Shown here one piece after another: positions 34,513 to 47,335 of a DNA stretch of 64,000 bases. Below the pieces are notes generated by a model that saw nothing but the letters and a program-made list of their open reading frames with translations, was not told the DNA's origin and ran no database searches. A program made the position numbers and the translations under genes. Each line of letters starts with the position of its first letter. Within the stretch, counting starts at the first letter, position 1. The stretch covers positions 28,811,252 through 28,875,251 of the forward strand of contig CM055113.1 in NCBI GenBank assembly GCA_029204225.1, written 5' to 3'. Source of the DNA: Diphasiastrum complanatum (taxonomy: Eukaryota > Streptophyta > Lycopodiopsida > Lycopodiales > Lycopodiaceae).

Positions 34513-37512
34513 AAGAGTTTGCTTTCTGTTGGTGTAATGGCAAATCAACATCTTAAAGTTGAATTTGTCAAGGATGGATGCCTTATGAAGGATACGAACC
34601 ATAACCACAAAGTGGTGGCAAAGGATTATAGAGATAATAACTGTGGCCTTTATAAATTGGATGCTGCAAAACCAAGTGAATATGGTTTGGCTATCTCAAC
34701 AACATCTCAATCTGAGTTATGGCACAAAAGACTTGGTCATTTGAACTATGGGAGCTGAAGATGGTAATAGGGTTACCAACATTGCAGGATGATCACCATG
34801 AAATATGTGAAGGATCTATCATGAGAAAGCATCACAGAGAGACATTCAACAAAGGTGGAGCTGCAAGAGCTAAGAAATCGCTAGAACTAATTCACAGCGG
34901 CCTGTGCGGCCCAATGAAGACCATGTCGTTGGGAAAATCATATTATTTTATGACTTTCATAGATGATTACTCTAGGAGGACATGGATTTATTTCTTGAAG
35001 AAGAAATCTGACGCTTTTGCTCGCTTCAAGGAGTTCAAGACTTTGGTAGAGAACCAACTGGATGCACGCATCAAAGTGCTAAGATCTGATAGAGGGGGCG
35101 AATACAAATCTGATGATTTTGAGGACTTTTGCAAGGAACACGACATCAAAAGACAATTCACACAGTCACACACACCGCATAGTAATGGTGTAGCTGAAAG
35201 GAAAAACAGGACTATTATGGAGAGTGCACGCTCCATGATGAAGCAAATGGGCTTGATCGATTCACTTTGGTCGAAAGCGTGCAATGCGACAACATTCTTG
35301 CAAAACAGGAGCCCTACAGTTGCGGTTCCAAATGTGACTCCCAAAGAAGCATTTATAGGAATAAAGCCAAAAATTGACAAGTTTCGTGTCATTGGATGTA
35401 AAGCCTATGTACATGTGCCAAAGGAGGAGCGAAAGAAACTTGATGCCAAAGCAATCAAGTGTATTTTCGTCGGTTATGACGAGAGGACGAAGGCATACAG
35501 GTGTTTTGATCCTGTAATAAACAACATTCACATTAGCAAGGATGTAATCTTTGATGAGATGCATAGGTATGAAGATGAAGACCATGCAAGTGGTGAAAGC
35601 ATCAAAAGACTTCCCACAATTTTGGAAGAAGAAGATGAAGAAGACGCTCCAAAAGATGATGCACGTGAAGATGAGAGTCGAGAGGGTGAGTATGAAAGGA
35701 CACCACCTATTCAAGAGCCTAGGGGTAGGTACTTGCCAATAGGAGCAATAAAGGAGAAACCGGTTGGAAGTAAGAGACATTACTTGGACACTCCTTGGGA
35801 TACATACTCTCCACATAGTGTACCACCTGAATCTAAGATTCCAAAATGGTATGAGAAGATCATGAAGGACGCAAAGCTAAATCAAACAGGATCTAGCACA
35901 CAAAGTGAAGTGAGAAGATCAACACAGGAAATGAAGTCTCCCGATCATTATCATGTGAACTATGCCCTAATGACTGACATTTTGAAGTGTCGAGAGCCAT
36001 CAACCTTTGATGAGGCAAAAGATCACAAAGAGTGGCAAAGGGCAATGGAAGAAGAGATAGAATCCATCCAAAGACATGATACATGGGAGCTGGTTGATCT
36101 ACCACTTGGAAAGAAACCCATTAATAACAAATGGGTGTTTAGAACAAAGTTTCATGCGGATGGCACAATAGCAAAGTATAAGGCACGCCTAGTAGTGAAG
36201 GGTTATGAGCAAAGCAAAGGAATTGACTATGAAGAGACATTTGCTCCAGTGGCTAAGTGGACTACGCTACCGCTTATCATTGCCTTAGCATCTCATTTTG
36301 GGTGGAAAATCCATCAAATGGATGTGAAGTCTGCATTTTTGAATGGTGACTTAGAAGAAGAAGTTTACATTATCCAACCGCAGGGCTTCATGGCAAAAGA
36401 GCAAGAACAAAAAGTATGTAAACTAGGCAAAGCACTTTATGGCCTTAAGCAAGCGCCACGCGCATGGTATGGACGCATTGACAGTTACTTTCTTTCACAT
36501 GGATTTGTAAGAACAAATTCAGATCCAAATCTTTATGTTCTTATAAATGATGACAACATTGCCTTGATTGTACTTTACATTGATGATATCATTATCACTG
36601 GCAATGATGAGAACCTTACTCGTTCTATCAAATCCAACTTGTGCAAGCAATTTGAGATGACAGATTTAGATATTATGCACTATTGCTTGGGTGTCGAAGT
36701 ATGGCAAACTAGCAGTGATATCAGGTTATGTCAAAACAAGTATGCAAGCGAGATATTGGAGAGATTTCACATGACAGAGTGCAAACCTTCTATCACCCCT
36801 TGCGAAGCTGGTAAGAAATTATCTCGTATTGATGATAGTGCACATGTTGATGCTACAATATTTCGTCAGCTAGTTGGAAGTTTAGTATATCTTACAACTA
36901 CACGTCCTGATATCTGCTATGCTGTAAGTTTGATTAGCCAATTCATGTCATCACCCACTATGAACCATTGGAAAGCTGCAAAAAGGACTTTGACGTATGT
37001 AAAAGGTACACCAAACCTTTGGTCTAGTCTACAAAAGACAAAGTGTTTTACCTAAGTCGCAAGGTTATATTGACGCTGATTGGGCTGGAAGTATAGATGA
37101 TAGAAAGTCAACAACAGGTTATACCTTCAATTTTGGTAGCAGCTGTTTTTCATGGTCTAGCAAGAAGCAAGATACTATTTCTCTTTCTTCCACAGAAGCC
37201 GAATATAAAGCGTTGAGTTCTGCTACCCAGAAAGCTATTTGGCTACGTGAGTTGTTATGTGAGATTGGCATGAAGCAAGTAAATCCCACTGTTATTTTTT
37301 ATGACAGTCAAAGCGGAATACAATTGGCTAAAAATCCAATCTTTCACTCAAGGACAAAACATATTGAAGTAAAATATCACTTTGTGCGTGAAAAATTACA
37401 ATCTGAAGCCATAGGTATTGTACATTGTTCTACATTGTTACAAGTTGCTGATATATTTACAAAAGCCTTAATTAAGAAAAGTTTGAAACTTTTAGAGCCA
37501 AACTTGGCTTAG
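34513..37512 (+). pseudogene. Copia pol (family B): pre-integrase, integrase, RT, RNase H
   Basis: Begins abruptly in the GAG-pre-integrase domain (SLLSVGVMANQHLKVEF, LWHKRLGHLN). A one-base shift near 34750 moves into a 778-codon frame. The integrase DDE residues are present: FIDDYSR, LRSDRGGEY, GVAERKNRT. So is an intact RT: FLNGDLEEEVYIIQPQGF, YGLKQAPRAWY and YIDDIIITG (catalytic motif YIDD) near 36580. A single extra base near 37015 shifts into the RNase H frame (DADWAGSIDDRKSTTGY, LSSTEAEYKAL, FYDSQSGIQLA, DIFTKALIKK), ending at 37512. Apart from those two frameshifts the coding sequence is well preserved. Gag, protease and primer site are missing, so the element cannot move by itself. 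Confidence 0.92.
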
Positions 37513-37594
37513 ACCAAGTTATGTAAAAAACTTTTACTTGTAATGCTATCATGGAGGTACGTTCCATGAATAGAGTATACTCTAAAATAAAAAG

Positions 37595-37838
37595 TGACGT
37601 TGATCATTGAAAGAGAGAGTTAACATAGCAACGATCGATTTATATAGTGCTTTCCTATTTCGACGGCACCACGTGTGCTTAGTTCTAGAGTTATCGGGCC
37701 ATCTTTCTTTTACGAGTCCTTAGGAACTCATCTTTGTACTTACAAGCAGTTGGTAATATACAGTTTGAATTGAGCAATTCTGAATTCTTGTTGCACTTGA
37801 CGTTGTGCTGTGGTGATTGATCCGGTCAGGTGTTTTCA
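37595..37838 (+). repeat. Right LTR of Copia element B
   Basis: Starts TGACGTTGATCATTG and ends GTGTTTTCA, about 244 bp. The pair with 34250-34512 defines the element. No clear 5-bp duplication was found at the outer edges. Confidence 0.8.
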
Positions 37839-39703
37839 ATTGTGTTTTCTTAACTAAAACATCAATGAAATTATGAATAGATCAGAAAATAGGTGGACTT
37901 CTTGTCACCAATAAAAATAGCTTAGCTGTTGAAAGTGCCTGAGGCGAGGTCCTTTGCCTACATGCAGTGAGCCAATAGAGCTTATTGATAATATGCTATA
38001 AAAATTATGGAACTGGTGATATAAATAAGGCACCATTAACTAAGCATCCAAAGTATCTTGTTACTCTAGAGTTGTGCCCATATGATCGTTGTGTTGCTTC
38101 AAATGCAGTTCAATCCTTAAGTGTGGTTGGGAGCGGCAATCAAATGTTGGGGGAGGCCGTCATTTGTATAAGTGATGATGGCAGCGAAGAGTGCTCTTCA
38201 GAAGATGATGCTACATCAAACATATTCTAATATACGTACTCCTTTTTCACATCCAATAATCAAAAAGCTATTAAAAAACGCTTTATAATTTCATCAATTT
38301 GTTAGTTTGGATTTACCAATTATGATAATTATGCTTTTTCTTAGAATTGCGGACTCCTAGAGTGAGATCAACCCCATTGTTGAGGCCTTTGAAAAGACCA
38401 TATGGGTTTGAGCAAGCAATATGGACAGATGCAGGGGGTTTGAAAGCTTCTTTTTTAGTTTTTTTTTCAACTTTAATGCCTTGTATTGAGCCAAAAGACA
38501 AGTATAGGCTCAAAAGAAGTAAAGTTTGATGATCGAGCCAGAAATATGTCTTGGTGTGGGGTACCAAGGAATGAAACACAATCTGCTTGAATGAACATCC
38601 ATCTGAAAAAGTTTGCTTGGACTTGAAGAACACTTTTTCTATGTTCTTCCTAGTTTTCAAAGTGTACTTTGTTTAGCTAACTAACTATTCAATTTGTTGT
38701 CTTATCTCACTATCAAATATTAGCACTCAACAAAATGGGAGGTGAGGTACAATTTTATGCATAGCAAAAGATGTTCTACTATTGTGAGAGGTACAGTACA
38801 GATATTTGCTAGATGTTGTTCAGAAGGACAAAACAATGAATCAATTTTTTATATGCTAATCTTTCTCGCACAAAATGATGTTGCACATCAATGTGCTTGG
38901 TTCTGGAATGTAATCAATAACAGACATAGATATCAGCAACGAAACAATGCATGAAGGTACAATAAATATTATTAATAATTTCCTTAGCATAACAATAGAC
39001 ATGAGTGGATTTGGACATGGAGAATGGAGCTTAATACACGGTGCAAAAATTTCAGTGCATGTAAAGCACGCACATGCTCTAGAATGAAAATATTTCACAA
39101 AGCTTGCATTCATCTACTAATGAACTCTTTCCAATCCACAACCCACTTCCAATTTTAGCGTATGGCTGGCTTGGCTTTTGGCTACCTCCAATTTTGTATG
39201 TAATGTGTGATCTAAATTATTTATTGGATTGTCTATGGTGCAAACAAATAGAGTACTATAGTTGATTCATTATTTTAGTCTCAACAGAATATGCATTATA
39301 GATTCTCTCATAGTTTTGTAGTGTATAGTATGCATTATGTGTAATATACAAATCGTATTTGTATGGAACATGTGATTTTAAGCATGCTCTATTCTAAACA
39401 CATGATCAATATCTTTTGTTTGTGAAATGAGAAATCATAAGAGTTTGGCATGCATTTATTGTGTGTATGGTTGCCTATCACATAAATTCACACCTATTAA
39501 AATCATATCACTTAATACTTCATATCAACATTGTTTCCTATAAGAATAGCTAGTAGGCTATTTCATGAACATATAAACTTTTGGACATTTCATATGTTAT
39601 CTTCATTTGTTTAAATTTTATATGAAATTTGATTTTTCATGAAAGAGACAAATTTAAAAAATCAAATAAAGATTTATAGATGTAACTTGTCATATTCTAA
39701 GAT
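37839..39703. other. Unrecognised sequence
   Basis: AT-rich. One 81-codon plus-strand frame (37985-38230) ends in an acidic tail (SDDGSEECSSEDDATSN) and has no recognised domain. No repeat boundary is visible. Confidence 0.4.
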
Positions 39704-40415
39704 TTATACATGGATAAATTGGATGTGCTCACCAGCATATAACCCCTTATGGGATCTCTTGGTCTGCTTCTTGCCCTTGAATGAAAAATTTGTTTTTTCA
39801 TCTCCATCTTGCAAAGATAAGGAACTCAACCTAGCTTTTGCATGAAGCATCCTACACTCTTCAGCCACTAGAACATGATGGAGCTTATCAATTGATGGAA
39901 AAGTGTCTTGGATGGAGAAACTTTGAACCAAATTAGAGGACTCATCTCCTAAGCCATTGAGGATCACTTGTACAAGCTCATTATCGAGAATCTTCCCTCC
40001 AATAAAAACCAATTCTTTGTTGAGAGATTTGCTCCTAAGCACATATTCTTGTGCAATTTCATCACTTCTCCTCATGCTTTGTAAGATTTGGTTTCTTAGC
40101 ATAAGCATTGAAGTGTTGTTGGATTCATATATAGCTTTTTAAATAATCCCATGCTTCCTTGGCATAAATACAAGAGGCTACATCCTTCAAGAGATCATCA
40201 CTAACATTCATTTTAATGCAATGAAGTGCTAGTCTTGCCTTCCTCTTGTATCTAGCCAAATATTGTCCTCCAAGAGGCTCATCCTCTTCATCTAGGACAA
40301 TATCAAAGAGATATTGGAGCACTAAGAGTGACTCCATTCTCACTTTCCATATTGAGCAGTTTGTAGAATTTAATCTCTCACTAGATCCAAGAAGGAATTC
40401 ACCAATAGTTCCCAT
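39704..40415 (-). pseudogene. Copia gag, family A, frameshifted
   Basis: Minus-strand ATG at 40415 opens MGTIGEFLLGSSERLNSTN. It is closely parallel to the gag at 33109 (shared LALHC(I/L)KMNVS). Near 40125 a frame change leads to the second half (YVLRSKSLNKELVFIGGK, LVQVILNGLGDE, LHHVLVAEECRML). The region ends before the zinc knuckle at about 39720. It retains the segment that the 33109 copy has lost. Confidence 0.8.
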
Positions 40416-41439
<1,024 letters not shown>

Positions 41440-41721
41440 AGAGCTCTTTTGTATATTGAGATTTGGATTATTAAAAATCATGTGTTTTATTTTTATTATG
41501 ATGGTTTCATGAAAATTGTAGCAATTTATTTTTAAAATGAATTATTTATATTTTTTTTTTGTATAATTTGGAGATTAACTCCAAAAAAAAACCATGATTT
41601 TAGACAATCTAAAAATATCAAAAGAGTAATCTCTTTTCTAGTTCAAAGTCTCAAAAAAAAATGTCATCGCATTGATTCGATTTGTACAATATAGTCAATA
41701 GTGATCAAGTTTGTGTTATTC

Positions 41722-41890
41722 AATAATAATTCATTTGCATATAACATATGACTAAATTAGTTTGAGATTAAATATTTGAAACACTTTTTTTTTCAAATCA
41801 CTTGATCATGATCAGAATGAAATATCTCTGTAAATTATTAAAAATTTTCAAAATTTAATAAGAAAAATAATATCTTTCTTTTATATCTGA
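41722..41890. repeat. Direct repeat A, copy 1
   Basis: About 170 bp starting CAATAATAATTC and containing CATATAACATATGACTAAAT. Nearly the same sequence recurs at 43615-43785. Confidence 0.8.
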
Positions 41891-42349
41891 TTCCATAGGA
41901 TCAGAGATCTTAGAGAGAGTGAAAGCTATTCAAGGAATAGACAATGTGCCATTACAGTGAACCATTCTTGGGCACATGATTGTGATCTGTTCGTTGTATT
42001 CACAACTGCTTAATTCAGATTCTCTATTTTCTTATGTGTATTGCACTACGAATATTTTCTAATAATTTTTTTTCTCAATTGACACTCACTCAATTCGGAA
42101 TGTCTAATCTCGAAAGAAACATGGCTATCTCAAACGCCTAATTGTTCACTCTCTTCATGGTTGTCTCTGACACCTACCAAGACATCCCTCCATTCGATCT
42201 AAGTCAATGTTGATGTTGTAGTTTTGGTAAAGATCCTGTAAAGTTCTCTATGTTGGAGCTGTGTTTTTTATTCCGCACCTAATTTATTCGAGAGCACCCC
42301 AACATATCTTGTATTGTTAATTTTCTAAATATTATTGTGCTCAAAAAAG

Positions 42350-42450
42350 ACAAGTACAAGATGTTCGAAGAATGTCTAATCGAAGAGCTCAAATGCATTT
42401 TAGTGGCCATTTTTTTTTGACCCGATGGATGATAATTTGTGAATCTGACT
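42350..42450. repeat. Direct repeat B, copy 1
   Basis: About 95 bp (TACAAGATGTTCGAAGAATG ... GGATGATAATTTGT), repeated at 43225-43320 with few changes. Confidence 0.8.
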
Positions 42451-42664
42451 AATCTAAATATTATTGTACTAAAAAAAGACAAGTACAATGTGAAGAATTG
42501 AAAAAGATTATCTATGTTAGATATAGGGGTCTTATGTTTTTACATCAAGCATCTAGGTGTAGGATGTTGATAGGAATAAATTTGGCATAGATGGCAAATT
42601 ATGCATTTCCACTTGTAATGCCACTATCGAGCCAAAATAGAGTAAGAGGCTAAACACGTGCCAA

Positions 42665-42850
42665 TTAGAGTGTAGACAAGTGTAAAGCTTTTGTTTGATG
42701 AATTCCAAGAGGTCCAATAGGATTTAGAGGTGGAACCTTGTGAGGTCCAATAGGAAATTGAGGTGTGCTTGAATATAGTCCAATAGAATTAAGAGGTGCA
42801 TGGATCAATGATCCGATAGGAGCAATAGGTGACAAAATATGGTCCAATCA
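42665..42850. repeat. Degenerate 'GTCCAATAGGA' minisatellite
   Basis: GGTCCAATAGGATTTAGAGG and variants recur about five times. On the minus strand they encode a repetitive Pro-Ile-Gly-Pro peptide. Confidence 0.5.
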
Positions 42851-42899
42851 TAATTAGGCATAGTGGTAGCTCGTGGACCTACTAGTATCATTGTACTCC

Positions 42900-43580
42900 T
42901 CATTTTGAATTCAATTGATTTGGTGATTTCATGGATTTTGTGAGTTATTGGATTTCTAGCTTTTTCTCTCTACCCGAGAGCTCATGATGCATTTTCTCTC
43001 TCTACCCGAGGAGAGCAGCTTGTTTTTACTTAGATTATTTTTTGAATACTTCCCACACGTGTGAGTGAGAGTTGGAAGTGATTGAATGCATGTAGTAGTG
43101 TGTTTTTGCCATAGGATCTAAGATTGATTTTGAATCTCAATCTAGTCTTGATCTTGGTGCATCTACACACCTTAGGAGATCACAAGTACATGTAGTGGAC
43201 AGTCCACACGTGTGAAATTCAACATACAAGATGTTCGAAGAATGTCTAATCGAATAGCTCAAATGCATTTTAGTGGCCAGTTTTTTGATCTGATGGATGA
43301 TAATTTGTAAATCTGACATTAATTTGGACCTTAAATGAGTGTATCAATGCCATATAATAGTGAGTGATTGATTGACCACAAAATAAATGCAAACTAGACA
43401 CACAATTTTGAGATCTAGATTAGCAATTTAGCATCTATCACTCAAGAGCAATCTACAATCATTGATCAAAAGAGATGTACACCACACATACATGTGAAAC
43501 ACTACTCAGTACAGCTTGTAGACTGAAAATGGAGTGAAAACCACTTTGTTCTTACTTAGATCCAAAAACATTCAAAGTAC
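42900..43580. mobile_element. Relic of a G-box-type Copia LTR
   Basis: Contains CACACGTGTG at 43054 and 43205 in contexts like those of the LTRs at 28.5 and 30.8 kb, with repeat B copy 2 embedded (43225-43320). Boundaries are unclear. Confidence 0.4.
43225..43320. repeat. Direct repeat B, copy 2
   Basis: Second copy of the 95-bp segment at 42350-42450, with AATAGCTC in place of AAGAGCTC. Confidence 0.8.
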
Positions 43581-43614
43581 ATAGTGTAGGACTCGATTTT
43601 TGCCAGTTGATAGT

Positions 43615-43785
43615 GATCAATAATAATTCGTCTGCATATAACATATGACTAAATTAGTTTGAGATTAAATATTTGAAGCACTTTTTTTTTTCAAATCACT
43701 TGATCATGATCAAAATGAAATATCTCTATAAACTGTAAAAAATTTCCGAAATTTGATAAGAAAAATTGTATCTTTCGTTTATTAC
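43615..43785. repeat. Direct repeat A, copy 2
   Basis: Second copy of the segment at 41722-41890. The order A-B-B-A suggests duplication or nested insertion of a repeat. Confidence 0.8.
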
Positions 43786-44049
43786 AAAACATTAATGAAT
43801 TCATTTTTGTATTTAGCACAACTTTGTACTCATGTTCCCACAAAACTTGTGTGAAAATAGATGTGCTAGTTTATATGTCGCTTTGACATGCATGGTAGAG
43901 CCATAGTAAAATCTTTTTGGGATACTTTCAAAGTTCCAGAAGTGAAAGTAGTCAATGATGTTTTAAATGTTAAAGTGCATGATACAACTACACATGGTTG
44001 TGTTTACATAAAAGTTGTCATAACCTAGTTATTGAGACAACAATTGTGG

Positions 44050-44285
44050 TCTCAAACAATAAGCCAAAAGTGAAAAAGTTTCGCACATTTGCATGTAAGT
44101 CTTATGTGCACATGCCAAAGGCCTAAGGAAGAGAAGAGCAAACTCAATGCAAAATCTATCCAATGCATCTTTGTTGGATGTGACAAGGAGACCAAAGACA
44201 GAATGCTAAACACAACAATGCTAAACACAAATAAGCATCAAAGATTTAAGGATTTGCCAACTATTCTGAGAAGCAGAAGAAACAA
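44050..44285 (+). pseudogene. Copia integrase C-terminal fragment
   Basis: Reads KVKKFRTFACKSYVHMPK, a frameshift, then EEKSKLNAKSIQCIFVGCD and FKDLPTI. It parallels the FRVIGCKAYVHVPKEERKKL block of the pol at 35.4 kb. It is isolated and broken. Confidence 0.75.
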
Positions 44286-45985
44286 TCTTCTTCACTACAT
44301 AAGATAAATAGAGAAGAATCTAGGAGTAAGATTGCAACTACATAAAGGTGGGCTACATAGACAATAAAGGTGGCGACCACATGCAAGTGAATATCAACAA
44401 CTTTCAAGGTGAATAAAAGCAAGTAGGCCGAGGAGCAAGTACTGGACAACTGAATAATAATTTGCATCGTTGAAGCTAAGCTTGATTGCAATCTTATGTA
44501 AGAAATAAAAGAAAGAATATTTTGAAGAAGTTGAGATTGCTGAATTTTGCAAAGGCATTGACTAGTGTCCCCCCAAGACAAGAGTTTTTGAAGTCTATGG
44601 ATAATAGACTGGAAATAGAAAGAACACCCACAAATGAAAATTTAGCAAAGTTGATTTGGGCTATCATGAAAGTTGAGATGCCAAGGTGTGGCAAGAAAGA
44701 AGACCTCAAAAAGTTTTTGGAGAAATTTAGAGAGAATGATGGCTACCATCAAAAATTAATGTTCATCATGAGGAGTGTTAAGAGTAAAGGCTTTTGAAAA
44801 TTCACAATGTGGTCCAATATTGCTCTAGTACAAAAAATCAAAAGCTATTACCTCATTATGGCTCAATGAGTTCCTACAATGAGATGTATCTTGAAGAATT
44901 AGAAGTTTGATTGGTCAACTTACATTGTAGAAGGGTTGAAAAGGGAGATGCAAACTACCTATGATATGCACTTGGATGAGTTTGAGCTCATGATTATGGA
45001 CACACTAATTTATAGACATATATGTAGAGCAAAGACCCAAAAGATAAAACCACAAAAAAGAATATGAAGACCAATAAAAAAAGACCTTGGTACATGTTTA
45101 AAAACATTAGCTAAAGCAGTTAGAAGGAAGTGACCCAATGTAGAGAACCTTTTGAGAAATTATGCAATCAAAAATCTAAAAAGAAAGAATGCAAGCAGGT
45201 TGAACTTAAGGATGACAAAGAGAAACCCTCATGCTACTCTAAAAAATGCAAGATAACATTTTTCATGAGAAAAAGACAACTACTTAGGGTGAACCGATGG
45301 AGACATTACAACAAATGTATGAGGCTAAGAAGAATACACTATGAGCTTAAGTTTTGAAAGAGAGAGATGCCCCAAGTATGGAGAAATAGAATAGAGTCCC
45401 ACACCACCATATTGCTCTTCTCTTAATGCCAAGAAGTGGAGAGTGAAATTGTGGCTGAAGGTGTGAAAGAAATATTTATGCTAGTCCATCAAGATAAAGC
45501 TAAGCAGTAGAAGTTGTGAATAGTTTGAAAATCTAAAGAAGTGCTAGAATTGATGATTGAGTTGAGAGGCTAAGTGCACATTTTAGAAAAATTAGATGAA
45601 TGGAAAATATAGAATGAGTACGTAAAGTGGAGACTCACCCCCAACCCCTTGCTAGGAAAGCTGATGAAAATTCTAAGATAGAGGTCATGATAGACGAAGT
45701 CCCATGTGTAGGAGGACTCAATCTACCTAGTCATGAAGAAGTGAAACAACTGTATGTAATAATTGTATAATTTTATGAGGAGCTTAGAGGCTGGAGAGAG
45801 GTAAAAGCTAAAAAGGAAAAAAGTATGCCAAAAAAAAAAACAAATGGTGAACAATAATAAAATGTTGAGTAGAGCGAATGAAAAACTAAAAAATGATGAG
45901 AATAATGTTTAAATAGGTTGAGCTATTGAGAAATATTCATGGATAACAAGCTGAAACACTAGAGGCACCCACAATAACATATAGC
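44286..45985 (+). other. Decayed, possibly once coding, purine-rich sequence
   Basis: The plus strand has a run of Lys/Glu-rich frames (e.g. 44486-44797, KKEDLKKFLEKFRENDGYH; and 45130-45357) with frequent stops. The strand bias towards A and G suggests a decayed gene or transposon ORF. No domain was recognised. Confidence 0.35.
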
Positions 45986-45989
45986 GCAG

Positions 45990-46325
45990 ATTCTGTCGTG
46001 GACGTCCGACGAATTTTGCAAAATTTTATAATCGTCGCATCAGATTCCGATGTCCAAGTAAAAATTTACAAATGGACGTTCGGTGATCGGAAAACTGTGG
46101 CGCCAACCAATTTTCAAACTGGTCGTCAAAATCCAACATGTCGGATTGCGACATGCCGACATGGATATGACGTGTAATAGTTTGCAAAAAAAAAAATTCT
46201 TGGAATCCGACGTGGACGTTAGAATCCGATGTCTGTCGCATTCCGACGTCCACGTCAACGATCCGAAACATGGACTCTACAGTGATCTAACCATTGACGA
46301 ATACGGATGTCGGAATCCGATGCAT
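45990..46325. repeat. CpG-rich GACGTC repeat element, copy 1
   Basis: Dense in GACGTCC, GACGT and TCGGATTCCGAC-like motifs (e.g. GTCGTGGACGTCCGACGAAT near 46000, ATTCCGACGTCCACGTCAAC near 46235). It is related to 60208-60640. Its right edge joins the end of a Copia RNase H at about 46325. Confidence 0.6.
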
Positions 46326-47335
46326 TTTTGGCTCCTAGACTCTTCCTCTGCCTCTCAAACAAACCTTTGTCTAAGGCCTTGGTGAAGATGTCTGCCACCA
46401 TTTGTTTCGTTCCAATGAAGCTGGTCTTGAACTTGTTTCTGGTGACTAGGTCCCTTACCAAATGATACTTGATTGCAATGTGTTTCTTCCTTGAATGAAA
46501 CACGAGATCCGTCCAAAAGTACCAGTTCCAGAACCTTTGTTGTTTTGTAGGAGTCTCTGGTGAAAGGAGTTTGGGACATCTTCCCTTTCATGCATGCATC
46601 ACAGGTTGTCGAATTGGTTGCATTCGTGATGCTTACCCCTGTGATAGCTCCATGTTGGCTTGCTTGATACAATGCCATAGAGTTCATGTGGCATAGACTC
46701 TTGTGCTATAGAACATCTGTAGATTCGTGAACTTGATGTGCTTGATCTGTCGGTAAGCATACGCTCAAATGATATAGGTTGTCTTTTCGTCTACCTTGCG
46801 TGATCAGCGTACTGGTGTCGGCATCAACAACATTGCATGTTTCATTCGAAAACATCACACACATCCCAACATCTGCTATTCTTGCGACTGATAGCAAGTC
46901 TTGTTGTAGTGTGGGTAAGAAGAGAACATCTTCTAGTCGTCTGTCTCTACTATTTGTGTTCAGCCATAGCGAGCCAATTTGATGTTTCAATCCGTCTCCA
47001 AGAACTATAAATCTTGATGGATCTACACTTTGAAAGTCAAACATTATCCGTCTTGATGTAACGAAGTGTCACGTAGCTCCTGAATCAAAGATTACCTCTT
47101 GTGTGTCAGATGTCGATGCTGCAGACATGTCTATACACAGATAGGCTGTTGAATTTCCGTTGTTCGATCTTTCTTTGCCCATCTTCGAGCTTTTTAGCTC
47201 TTCGACATAGGATAAAGTATTATTGTTCTCCCGTTTGCCTTGAGGCTGCTTGTTCCTCGGGTTCTGGTAGTAGTCCATGGTTGCATGACCATTCTTGTGA
47301 CAGTGGATACACTCTCTGATAATGGCTGTTAAAGC
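46326..47335 (-). pseudogene. Copia element with integrase and RT deleted
   Basis: Minus-strand order: zinc knuckle CIHCHKNGHATMDYY (last Cys lost) near 47290; protease IFDSGAT near 47075, followed by a stop; GAG-pre-integrase (LCHMNSMALYQASQHGAITG, CDACMKGKMSQTPF) near 46560-46690. It then jumps near 46500-46530 directly to the end of RNase H (VFHSRKKHIAIKYHLVRD, VADIFTKALDKGLFERQRKS). About 2.5 kb expected for integrase, RT and most of RNase H is missing. Confidence 0.85.
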
